The notes beneath the pieces were generated by a model. It made no database searches and was not told the origin of the DNA. It saw only the letters and a program-made list of their open reading frames with translations. Shown here piece after piece: positions 1-5,388 of a stretch of 5,905 nucleotides of DNA. The position numbers and the translations under genes are program-made. Source of the DNA: an uncultured Bacilli bacterium (GTDB taxonomy: Bacteria; Bacillota_I; Bacilli_A; RF39; UBA660); assembly GCA_934133015.1 (NCBI GenBank), contig CAKPAQ010000059.1, positions 1 to 5,905 on the forward strand, written 5' to 3'. Position 1 is the first letter of the stretch. Every line of letters starts with the position of its first letter.

Positions 1-1530
1 AGCTATTTTTCTCTTTCTCAATTCTTTTTCTAATGATTCGTGACCACGTTCTATATCAATTTCTTTTTCATTTTTAGTAAAGAATGATCTTATTTTATTA
101 CGAGTTTGAGTACATTTAGCTATATTTAACCATTCTTTTGATGGCCCTTTAGAACTTTTTAATGTATTAATTTTAACTATATCATTATTTTGAAGTTCAT
201 AGTTAAGAGGAACAATTGAATTATTAACGATTGCACCTACCATAGTTTCTCCTACTCTAGTATGCACTTTATAAGCAAAATCAATTGGAGTTGCGCCTTT
301 AGGTAGTTCAATAATATCTCCTTTTGGAGTAAAACAATAAATACTATTGTTTAATACTTCGTCTTTAACACTATTAACAAAGTCCTCACTACTCATTTTA
401 TCTTCATTTAATTCGATAATAGATTTAAAAAATTGTAATTTTTGTTCTGTAGTATTTTGCATCATTACACTTGCATCTTTTTGTTCCTTATAAGCCCAGT
501 GAGAAGCAATACCATTTTCAGCTACTTCATCCATATCATAGGTACGTATTTGAATTTCAAATAAATAACCATCTATTCCAAAAATAGTTGTATGAAGAGA
601 TTGGTACATGTTTAATTTAGGCATCGCAATATAATCTTTAAATCTTTTAGGAATTGGTCTAAACTTGGAGTGGATAATACCTAATGCTAAATAACATTCT
701 TGTTCAGTACTTACAATAATTCTTAAAGCTAATAAATCATAAATATCAGAAAATTTTCTACCTTTATTCAACTTATTATAAATACTATAGATGCTTTTAG
801 CCCTACCCTTAATTTCATGTTTAATACCATGTTCTGTTAATAAATTGCTAACGTGCTTTAACATTTCATTGACGGTATTATCACGTTCTACTTTAGTTTT
901 ATTTAATTTTTCAGCTATATCATAGAAAACATCGGGTTTTAAATATCTAAGTGATAAATCTTCTAGTTCACTTTTAATTTTATGAATACCTAAGTGATCA
1001 CCAATAGGAGCTAATATTTCTAAGGTTTCTTTAGCTATTTTCTTTTGTTTTTCTGGAGGAAGTGCCCAAAGAGTACGCATATTATGTAATCTATCAGCTA
1101 GTTTAACAATAATTACACGTACATCTTCACTCATTCCAACAATTATCTTTTTATAATAATCAATTAAATATTCATTTTCAGTTGAAAAATTAATTCGTCC
1201 TAATTTAGATACACCATATACTAAATTACCTATTATTTTACCAAATTCTTTATCTATTTCTTCACGTTCACAATCACAATCTTCAATAACATCATGTAAA
1301 AGTGCAGCTACTAAAGTTTCAGTATCAGCACTAATAGTAGTTAAAATAATAGCGACATTTAATGGATGAACTATGTACTCTTCACCTGATTTACGAAATT
1401 GACCTTTGTGCTTTTTTTCAGCAAAAAAATAACCTTTTTTTATTAAAGCAAGTTCATCTTCATCACTTATATATTTACTTGCTTTTTCTATTAAATCATC
1501 TATTGTATATTGTTTTTCAACTTTTGACAT
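1..1530 (-). CDS. rel: Bifunctional (p)ppGpp synthetase/hydrolase Rel (RelA/SpoT homologue), partial
   Basis: This long-type RSH enzyme makes the alarmone (p)ppGpp from GTP/GDP and ATP and also hydrolyses it, controlling the stringent response in the cytoplasm. I translated 510 residues by hand from ATG at 1530; the frame is still open at position 1, so the C-terminus (rest of the helical, zinc-finger and ACT-type regions) lies outside. The N-terminal HD hydrolase is complete: H55, the HDVIED motif at about 79-84, and KLADRLHNMRT with D146. The synthetase follows, with GRAKSIYSI, IYDLLALRIIV, the RFKD motif typical of bifunctional enzymes, YIAMPKLNMYQSLHTT and EIQIRT..MDEVAENGIASHW. A TGS domain begins at IYCFTPKGDIIELPKG. 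Both activities therefore look intact. The start is supported by AGGGG at 1539-1543, 8 bases upstream. It lies 11 bases behind comN, so co-transcription is likely. Family assignment is very secure; the symbol rel/relA is the usual Gram-positive name. Confidence 0.97.
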   Translation of the reverse strand, partial: MSKVEKQYTIDDLIEKASKYISDEDELALIKKGYFFAEKKHKGQFRKSGEEYIVHPLNVAIILTTISADTETLVAALLHDVIEDCDCEREEIDKEFGKIIGNLVYGVSKLGRINFSTENEYLIDYYKKIIVGMSEDVRVIIVKLADRLHNMRTLWALPPEKQKKIAKETLEILAPIGDHLGIHKIKSELEDLSLRYLKPDVFYDIAEKLNKTKVERDNTVNEMLKHVSNLLTEHGIKHEIKGRAKSIYSIYNKLNKGRKFSDIYDLLALRIIVSTEQECYLALGIIHSKFRPIPKRFKDYIAMPKLNMYQSLHTTIFGIDGYLFEIQIRTYDMDEVAENGIASHWAYKEQKDASVMMQNTTEQKLQFFKSIIELNEDKMSSEDFVNSVKDEVLNNSIYCFTPKGDIIELPKGATPIDFAYKVHTRVGETMVGAIVNNSIVPLNYELQNNDIVKINTLKSSKGPSKEWLNIAKCTQTRNKIRSFFTKNEKEIDIERGHESLEKELRKRKIA

Positions 1531-1533
1531 AAA

Positions 1534-1547
1534 CTCATCCCCTATAT
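1534..1547 (-). promoter_or_regulatory. rel ribosome binding site overlapping the comN stop
   Basis: Reading on the minus strand, the comN stop TAG (1544-1542) runs straight into AGGGG (1543-1539), followed 8 bases later by the rel ATG (1530-1528). The ribosome site of rel thus overlaps the comN termination codon. Ribosomes finishing comN would sit on the rel initiation region, so partial translational coupling is an inference from this geometry. Confidence 0.65.
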
Positions 1548-1790
1548 CACTTCTTGTTTCATGGCTATATATTCTAACACTTCAGTATACGTAACATCAA
1601 GTATATCTTGAACCATACCAGAAAGTGTTAAACCATTAACTTTATTCCATTTGTTACTCTTTAGATAATCCCAAATATCTTTTTCTCTTACTCCTGAAGT
1701 AGACATTCTTTTGAAATTTCTCACTTTAACTCTAAGGGCTGGAACTAATCTTTGATACAAATCTTCTTGGCTGGAAAAATATATATCCAT
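1542..1790 (-). CDS. comN: ComN-like post-transcriptional regulator (82 aa)
   Basis: This small soluble protein resembles the ComN (YrzD) post-transcriptional regulator family of Bacilli. In B. subtilis ComN acts on comE competence mRNA and, as I recall, localises to division sites and poles. What is seen: a helical N-terminus (DLYQRLVPALRVKVRNF), then VREKDIWDYLKSNKWNKV, matching the family pattern of a variable 'eeiW.yl..kKWk' core, then LSGMVQDILDVTYTEVLEYIAM, matching the conserved 'ivndILsv....Y' end. The length is close to the family norm of about 80-100 residues. ATG at 1790 has a good ribosome site (AGGGTGA, 1798-1804) 7 bases upstream. The gene precedes rel by 11 bases and diverges from spoVB, a grouping also found in Bacillus, which supports the call. 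Whether competence exists here cannot be judged, so the conserved role may be broader. The family call rests on recalled patterns, not a search. Confidence 0.8.
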   Translation of the reverse strand: MDIYFSSQEDLYQRLVPALRVKVRNFKRMSTSGVREKDIWDYLKSNKWNKVNGLTLSGMVQDILDVTYTEVLEYIAMKQEVI

Positions 1791-1797
1791 AACTTAA

Positions 1798-1839
1798 TCA
1801 CCCTATTTTCATTATATATTAATTTTGATAATTAGGAAA
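1798..1839 (-). promoter_or_regulatory. Candidate comN-rel promoter and ribosome site
   Basis: A perfect TATAAT lies at 1816-1811 on the minus strand, 17 bases from a weak -35 (TTTCCT, 1839-1834, three of six matches). The comN ribosome site AGGGTGA (1804-1798) follows closely, so a start about seven bases after the -10 would give a leader of only about 14 bases. That is unusually short. In DNA this AT-rich a chance TATAAT is common, so the true promoter may lie elsewhere in 1791-1894 or upstream inside spoVB. Confidence 0.35.
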
Positions 1840-1847
1840 GTTTTTTA

Positions 1848-1888
1848 ATGATAGTTTTTTACTCTTTTACATATGATTTAATAGTGAT
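1848..1888 (+). promoter_or_regulatory. Candidate spoVB promoter with weak ribosome site
   Basis: TATGAT at 1872-1877 could be a -10 box, 18 bases from ATGATA at 1848-1853 (four of six matches to TTGACA). No AGGAGG-like site precedes the spoVB ATG at 1895. The nearest complement to the 16S tail is GTGAT at 1884-1888. The predicted leader would again be very short. Weak initiation would suit a low-abundance membrane flippase, but this is inference. Confidence 0.3.
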
Positions 1889-1894
1889 GATTCT

Positions 1895-3196
1895 ATGAAA
1901 AAAGAAAAATTTATTAAAACAACTATTATTTTAATGATTGGTGGCGCCATTACTAAAGTATTAGGTATGATTATAAAAATAATTATGAATCGCCTAGTCG
2001 GAATAGAAGGAATTGGGTTATATATGCTGATATTTCCTACTTTTTCACTTTTTATGAGTATGTCACAATTAAGTTTACCAATTTCTATTTCTAAATTAGT
2101 AAGTGAAGAAAAACATAATAGTAAAAAACTTATTTCATCGTCGATACCTATTGTATTGATTACTAATATTATTTTGATATTATTGATATTTCTATCTGCC
2201 AAACCGCTAGCTAATAACTTTTTAAAAGATCCTAGATGTTACTTACCTATAATATCTATTAGTTTAGTTTTACCATTTGAAGCGTTATCTAATTTAATGC
2301 GTGGTTATTTTTTTGGAAAACAAAGAATGTTACCACATGTCATCAGTCATATTATCGAACAGATTGTTAGATTAGTATTAATTATTTTAGTAGTTCCTTC
2401 TTTAGTTAATAAAAACATTGTATATGCTGTTTCATTTTTAATACTAGTAAATATGATTAGTGAATTTTCAAGTATTATTATTCTTCTTTTGTTTTTACCA
2501 AGAGATACTGATATTAGAAAAAGTGATTTTAAACCAAATCGAGGTATAATTAAGATTATATTAGATTTATCTATTCCAACAACTGGTAGTAGATTGATTG
2601 GTAATATTGGTTATTTTTTAGAGCCAATTATTATTACTTTTGTATTGACTTTGATTGGATATTCAAATAATTATATAGTAGAAGAATATGGGATAATAAG
2701 TGGTTATGTTATGCCTTTATTGTTATTACCAAGTTTTTTTACTAACGCTATATCTCAAGCATTGATTCCAGTTATATCTAAAAGTTATAGTAATAATGAA
2801 TATAATTATACAAAGACAAAGTTAAAACAAGGTATCTTTTTTTCTTTATTAGTAGGAATACCAGCAACTATTATCTTTTTATGTTTTCCAAAGAGTTTAA
2901 TTAATTTTATTTATCATACTACAAAGGGTGTTAAATACATTTACTTTTTAGCTCCAGTATTTCTATTACATTATTTAGAAACACCTCTTTCTAGTAGTTT
3001 ACAAGCAATGGGTAAGGCTAAGGAAACTTTTAAGATTTCATTTTTAACAACGGTTTTTAGAAGTGTTACATTGTTTATTTTTCTATTTTTAAATATTGGA
3101 ATGTTAGGATTTATCATTTCGTTATCACTAAGTATTATTTATTCTACTTATCTTCATTATAAGTACATAAAAAAAGCTCTAAATAACACTATTTAG
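1895..3196 (+). CDS. spoVB: SpoVB-type lipid II flippase family membrane protein (MOP/MATE fold)
   Basis: This polytopic membrane protein belongs to the polysaccharide-transport branch of the MOP superfamily, whose SpoVB and MurJ members flip lipid-linked peptidoglycan precursors across the cytoplasmic membrane. SpoVB itself is needed for the spore cortex in Bacillus. The N-terminus is diagnostic: FIKTTIILMIGGAITKVLG, then GIEGIGLYMLIFPTFSLF, LSLPISISKLVSEE, and LMRGYFFGKQRMLP followed by EQIVRL, all landmarks of SpoVB. I count roughly 12 hydrophobic segments over 433 residues. B. subtilis SpoVB is about 518 residues, so one or two C-terminal helices seem to be missing; the stop falls right after the last segment and a basic tail. 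It is divergent from comN, its usual neighbour, and convergent with gene C. In a non-sporulating host it could serve vegetative wall synthesis or another lipid-linked glycan. Subfamily is fairly sure, substrate is not. Confidence 0.85.
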   Translation: MKKEKFIKTTIILMIGGAITKVLGMIIKIIMNRLVGIEGIGLYMLIFPTFSLFMSMSQLSLPISISKLVSEEKHNSKKLISSSIPIVLITNIILILLIFLSAKPLANNFLKDPRCYLPIISISLVLPFEALSNLMRGYFFGKQRMLPHVISHIIEQIVRLVLIILVVPSLVNKNIVYAVSFLILVNMISEFSSIIILLLFLPRDTDIRKSDFKPNRGIIKIILDLSIPTTGSRLIGNIGYFLEPIIITFVLTLIGYSNNYIVEEYGIISGYVMPLLLLPSFFTNAISQALIPVISKSYSNNEYNYTKTKLKQGIFFSLLVGIPATIIFLCFPKSLINFIYHTTKGVKYIYFLAPVFLLHYLETPLSSSLQAMGKAKETFKISFLTTVFRSVTLFIFLFLNIGMLGFIISLSLSIIYSTYLHYKYIKKALNNTI

Positions 3197-3200
3197 AACT
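3169..3200 (-). terminator. Rho-independent terminator of the A-B-C operon, inside both gene ends
   Basis: On the minus strand an 11-base-pair stem (3200-3190 with 3185-3175, one G-U pair) with a GTGT loop is followed by a run of T at 3174-3169. This is a good intrinsic terminator for gene C. On the plus strand the same G-U position becomes a C-A mismatch and no T run follows, so it should not stop spoVB transcripts well. The stem contains the stop codons of both genes (TAG at 3194-3196 plus; TAG at 3191-3189 minus), and its T run lies inside spoVB. Confidence 0.8.
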
Positions 3201-3872
3201 ATGGTATCTCCCATATTCAAATTTTCTTTCTTTAGCCATAATTTTCTTACCTAAATTTTTACTATAATCGTAGATTATTAAATTCTCTAGCCACGCTTTT
3301 TTTCTATTAATTCCATTAATTCGATTATTTAATTGCGATAAAGCATGACTTTTTATTAAACTTTTTTCATGATTGTAAGCTGTTACTAAATCACTATCAC
3401 TAGAAACTTGAAGACTACTTATTTCTCTATCATATTGTTCATAAATTGAAGTTAAAAACGGTTCATCATTAATAATCATTTCTTTTACTAGTTCATATTC
3501 TTGTAAGAATTGTTCTGCTTTTTGAGAAGTGTCACAATCACCTACTTGACTAAGGCAACAAGCTCTAGCAGTAACTTTGTTAGCTTTAATTTTAAGCTCA
3601 CTTAGAGCGGTAATAAAAGCTATTAATTTGGTCGTATCTTTTTCAGTTTTTGATTTGTTAATAACCATTTCATGGTAATCTATAATTATATCATTATTAA
3701 TATTACCTATTCCTTCTCTTATTTTGTCACAATCTTCTCTTTTTAAAATGGATGTACAAAATTCAAGACCAAACTCTAAATTTTCTTTTCCTAAATATTT
3801 AATTATTCTTTCTTCAATTCCAACATTACTGCTTTTAGCAGGAAATAAGTATTTTATTTTGGGTGCGAACAT
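3189..3872 (-). CDS. Uncharacterised helical protein, third gene of operon (gene C, 227 aa)
   Basis: I do not recognise this family. The product looks soluble and mostly helical, with no signal peptide or membrane segment. An N-terminal LFP (residues 10-11 with L9) resembles the LFP at 13-15 of gene B. A region from F38 to L90 aligns without gaps with gene B (F52-L104), sharing the T.K...FIT.L pattern. The centre has five cysteines in all (39, 48, 105, 106, 113), with a CC pair and a nearby CD; a metal site is possible but unproven. The C-terminus is basic. The start at 3872 is supported by AGGAGGT at 3887-3881, 8 bases upstream, and overlaps the end of gene B by 19 bases. It is last in the operon and ends in a terminator hairpin. 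Coding status is well supported by operon geometry; function is unknown. Confidence 0.85.
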   Translation of the reverse strand: MFAPKIKYLFPAKSSNVGIEERIIKYLGKENLEFGLEFCTSILKREDCDKIREGIGNINNDIIIDYHEMVINKSKTEKDTTKLIAFITALSELKIKANKVTARACCLSQVGDCDTSQKAEQFLQEYELVKEMIINDEPFLTSIYEQYDREISSLQVSSDSDLVTAYNHEKSLIKSHALSQLNNRINGINRKKAWLENLIIYDYSKNLGKKIMAKERKFEYGRYHSSK

Positions 3873-4576
3873 GAGATCATACCTCCTCTTAATCTTTTAA
3901 AAAATTTACTTTGACTATCTATAACATAAAGATTTGTTTCAAGTTCTTTCTTTTTTTCTTTAACAGTATTATAAGAATAAATTGTTTCTCTATATTTTTT
4001 TAGACATGTTTCATATAAAGTTGGGCGTATTCTTTCTTGTACTTTCATTAAATATTCATCAGATTTAACCCATTTAGTGCTTTCATCAAATTTTTCAGTT
4101 AAAATTTCTAAATATATACTATTATCCTTATCATTTAATAGATCATAACCTTGAAAATTAATCGCATATAATATATCACTTTCATAATCTTGAACTAAAT
4201 CGTTATTTATGTTAATTTTAATTAATTTTGTGATTAATTGGTAAGGTAATCGGATAATAGTAACAAGTGATGTGATAAATTCTGGCACCTTATTAGTATA
4301 ATTTACATCATCTAATACTTGCATAATAATATCTCTATAAAGTTCATAATCTTTGAATTGTAATTTAGATAGAGTTGGTTTTATTCTTTTATAATCTTTA
4401 TGATTCATAACTTTATTGATAAAAACTAATAATTGTTGCTTTTCTTTTTCATTTAAAACTACGTGTTTACTGATTCGATTGTTGATTATTTTATCTATTT
4501 CATCAGCTGATTTCTTAATTTCCACACCATCAGGAAATAAACAATCTATTCTATCGATAACTCTATTTTTTTGCAT
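3854..4576 (-). CDS. Uncharacterised helical protein, middle gene of operon (gene B, 240 aa)
   Basis: I do not recognise this family. The product is predicted soluble and helical, without signal peptide or membrane helices. Residues 13-15 are LFP, as in gene C. Residues 52-107 form the segment that aligns by eye with genes A and C (F52, I65 and T94 are identical in all three). The stretch from about 190 to 215 is rich in lysine, glutamate and tyrosine and could be a short coiled coil. The last about 15 residues (KFFKRLRGG...) are basic and partly dictated by the overlapping ribosome site of gene C. ATG at 4576 follows an AAGGAAG ribosome site (about 4591-4585) that lies within the last codons of gene A, only 5 bases separating the genes. 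It ends in TAA, the only non-TAG stop here. Function unknown; the reading frame itself is secure. Confidence 0.85.
   Translation of the reverse strand: MQKNRVIDRIDCLFPDGVEIKKSADEIDKIINNRISKHVVLNEKEKQQLLVFINKVMNHKDYKRIKPTLSKLQFKDYELYRDIIMQVLDDVNYTNKVPEFITSLVTIIRLPYQLITKLIKININNDLVQDYESDILYAINFQGYDLLNDKDNSIYLEILTEKFDESTKWVKSDEYLMKVQERIRPTLYETCLKKYRETIYSYNTVKEKKKELETNLYVIDSQSKFFKRLRGGMISCSHPK
3873..3890 (-). promoter_or_regulatory. Strong ribosome site for gene C within gene B
   Basis: AGGAGGT (3887-3881) matches the 16S anti-Shine-Dalgarno and is the strongest ribosome site in the window. It lies 8 bases before the ATG at 3872. It sits within the last codons of gene B (the RGG of the C-terminus). 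A second ATG at 3880 directly after it is too close and reads in the gene B frame, so 3872 is the real start. Confidence 0.8.
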
Positions 4577-4581
4577 ACTTT

Positions 4582-5268
4582 CTACTTCCTTTTAAGGACT
4601 TTATATTTTCTAGCCGCAGTTATTAATTCTACATTGTGTGTTTTTAACTGTCTACTGCCAGTACTATCAATATAATTATAAAATTTTCTTTTAATTGATT
4701 GAAATTCTTTTTTTAGTTCATCTCCAATATTATAAGCTATATCTATCACAAAGTCATAATCATATACATTGTCACAATAATTGTTCATTAAATCACGGTA
4801 TTTAAAAAGAGCTGTCTTTACAATTTCACTATCATCTTGATATAATTTTTCTTCATAATCATTTAACATTTTAACAATGTTATCTTTACCATATTTTTTA
4901 AGTATTGAATAAGAAACACTGGTAATTGGTAAACTATTCATTACAACAACTCTTCTTTTTTTAATTCCTTCTATTGCGATTCTTATTTCTTTAACCACCA
5001 ATGATTGAACACTAGTGGGATAATATTTTCTAGAAATAGATAGAAAGATATCAACATTATTACAAAAATCACCCATTCTAAGATTATTTAACTCTTTTAT
5101 AATTTGACTATAATAAGGTGATGTTCCTATGTTTTTGGCAAATTGTAGAATTCTTTCTTCATAACAGCTGTATTTAGATGTTTCAACATTAACTTTAGTT
5201 TCAGCTATATTATTCTTTTTAGAAAAATACAAGCCCGATCTATTTGGATTATTTCTAATTTCATCCAT
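4582..5268 (-). CDS. Uncharacterised helical protein, first gene of operon (gene A, 228 aa)
   Basis: I do not recognise this family. The frame is open back to 5469, but I place the start at the ATG of MDEIRNN (5268). It has a clear ribosome site (AAGGGG, 5283-5278) 9 bases upstream and a consensus promoter just before it. The longer version would run through that promoter and antisense to the plus-strand gene at 5389, and its extra residues are a phenylalanine-rich artefact. The 228-residue product looks soluble and mostly helical. YEERILQFAKNIG (about 36-48) resembles IEERIIKYLGKE in gene C, MLNDYE (about 134-139) resembles FLQEYE in gene C, and residues 43-98 align with gene B. A basic stretch GIKKRR occurs at 101-106 and the tail is KYKVLKRK. 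It leads a coupled three-gene operon. Function unknown. Confidence 0.85.
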   Translation of the reverse strand: MDEIRNNPNRSGLYFSKKNNIAETKVNVETSKYSCYEERILQFAKNIGTSPYYSQIIKELNNLRMGDFCNNVDIFLSISRKYYPTSVQSLVVKEIRIAIEGIKKRRVVVMNSLPITSVSYSILKKYGKDNIVKMLNDYEEKLYQDDSEIVKTALFKYRDLMNNYCDNVYDYDFVIDIAYNIGDELKKEFQSIKRKFYNYIDSTGSRQLKTHNVELITAARKYKVLKRK

Positions 5269-5277
5269 CTTTATACA

Positions 5278-5325
5278 CCCCTTCACAACAGCCGATATTT
5301 TATCAAAAACAGGCATTTTTGTCAA
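5278..5325 (-). promoter_or_regulatory. Promoter and ribosome site of the A-B-C operon
   Basis: On the minus strand TTGACA (5325-5320) is a perfect -35, and TAAAAT (5302-5297) is a five-of-six -10, with an ideal 17-base spacer. This is the best sigma-A-type promoter in the window. Transcription should begin near 5290, giving a leader of about 22 bases that contains AAGGGG (5283-5278) before the ATG at 5268. It fixes the gene A start and rules out the longer reading frame. Confidence 0.8.
5304..5321. promoter_or_regulatory. Inverted repeat in the operon promoter, possible operator
   Basis: CAAAAA (5304-5309) and TTTTTG (5316-5321) form perfect 6-base arms around CAGGCA. The repeat fills the spacer of the minus-strand promoter and touches its -35, the place where a repressor would act. 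Short A/T arms arise easily by chance in DNA of this composition, so this is only a candidate binding site. Confidence 0.3.
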
Positions 5326-5332
5326 GATAAAC

Positions 5333-5383
5333 TTTACTTGAAAACATAAATTTAATATAATAATCAAAGAGAAAAAAAGAGGA
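5333..5383 (+). promoter_or_regulatory. Promoter and ribosome site of the coiled-coil gene
   Basis: TTTACT (5333-5338, four of six) and a perfect TATAAT (5356-5361) are separated by 17 bases. Transcription should start near 5368, followed by the ribosome site AGAGGA (5378-5383), 5 bases before the ATG at 5389. The -35 box lies only 7 bases from the -35 of the opposite promoter, so the two polymerase sites are back to back and may compete or share a regulator. Confidence 0.7.
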
Positions 5384-5388
5384 TTATT

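Noticed and set aside
1791..1894. Riboswitch or small RNA between comN and spoVB
   Set aside because: The gap is only about 100 bases, almost pure A/T, and I see no stable paired structure or known riboswitch core.
1867..2202. 111-residue open frame on the minus strand opposite spoVB
   Set aside because: It lies antisense to the well-supported start of spoVB, is rich in isoleucine as expected from reading that sequence backwards, and has no recognisable domain.
3873..3880. ATG at 3880 as an alternative start for gene C
   Set aside because: It is immediately next to the AGGAGG site, too close for initiation, and is in the gene B frame, not that of gene C.
3189..5268. Toxin-antitoxin or phage defence system for the A-B-C operon
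   Set aside because: No nuclease, ATPase, NTPase, TIR, HEPN or helix-turn-helix motif is visible in the three proteins, and there are no mobile-element marks or direct repeats around them. Calling it defence would be speculation.
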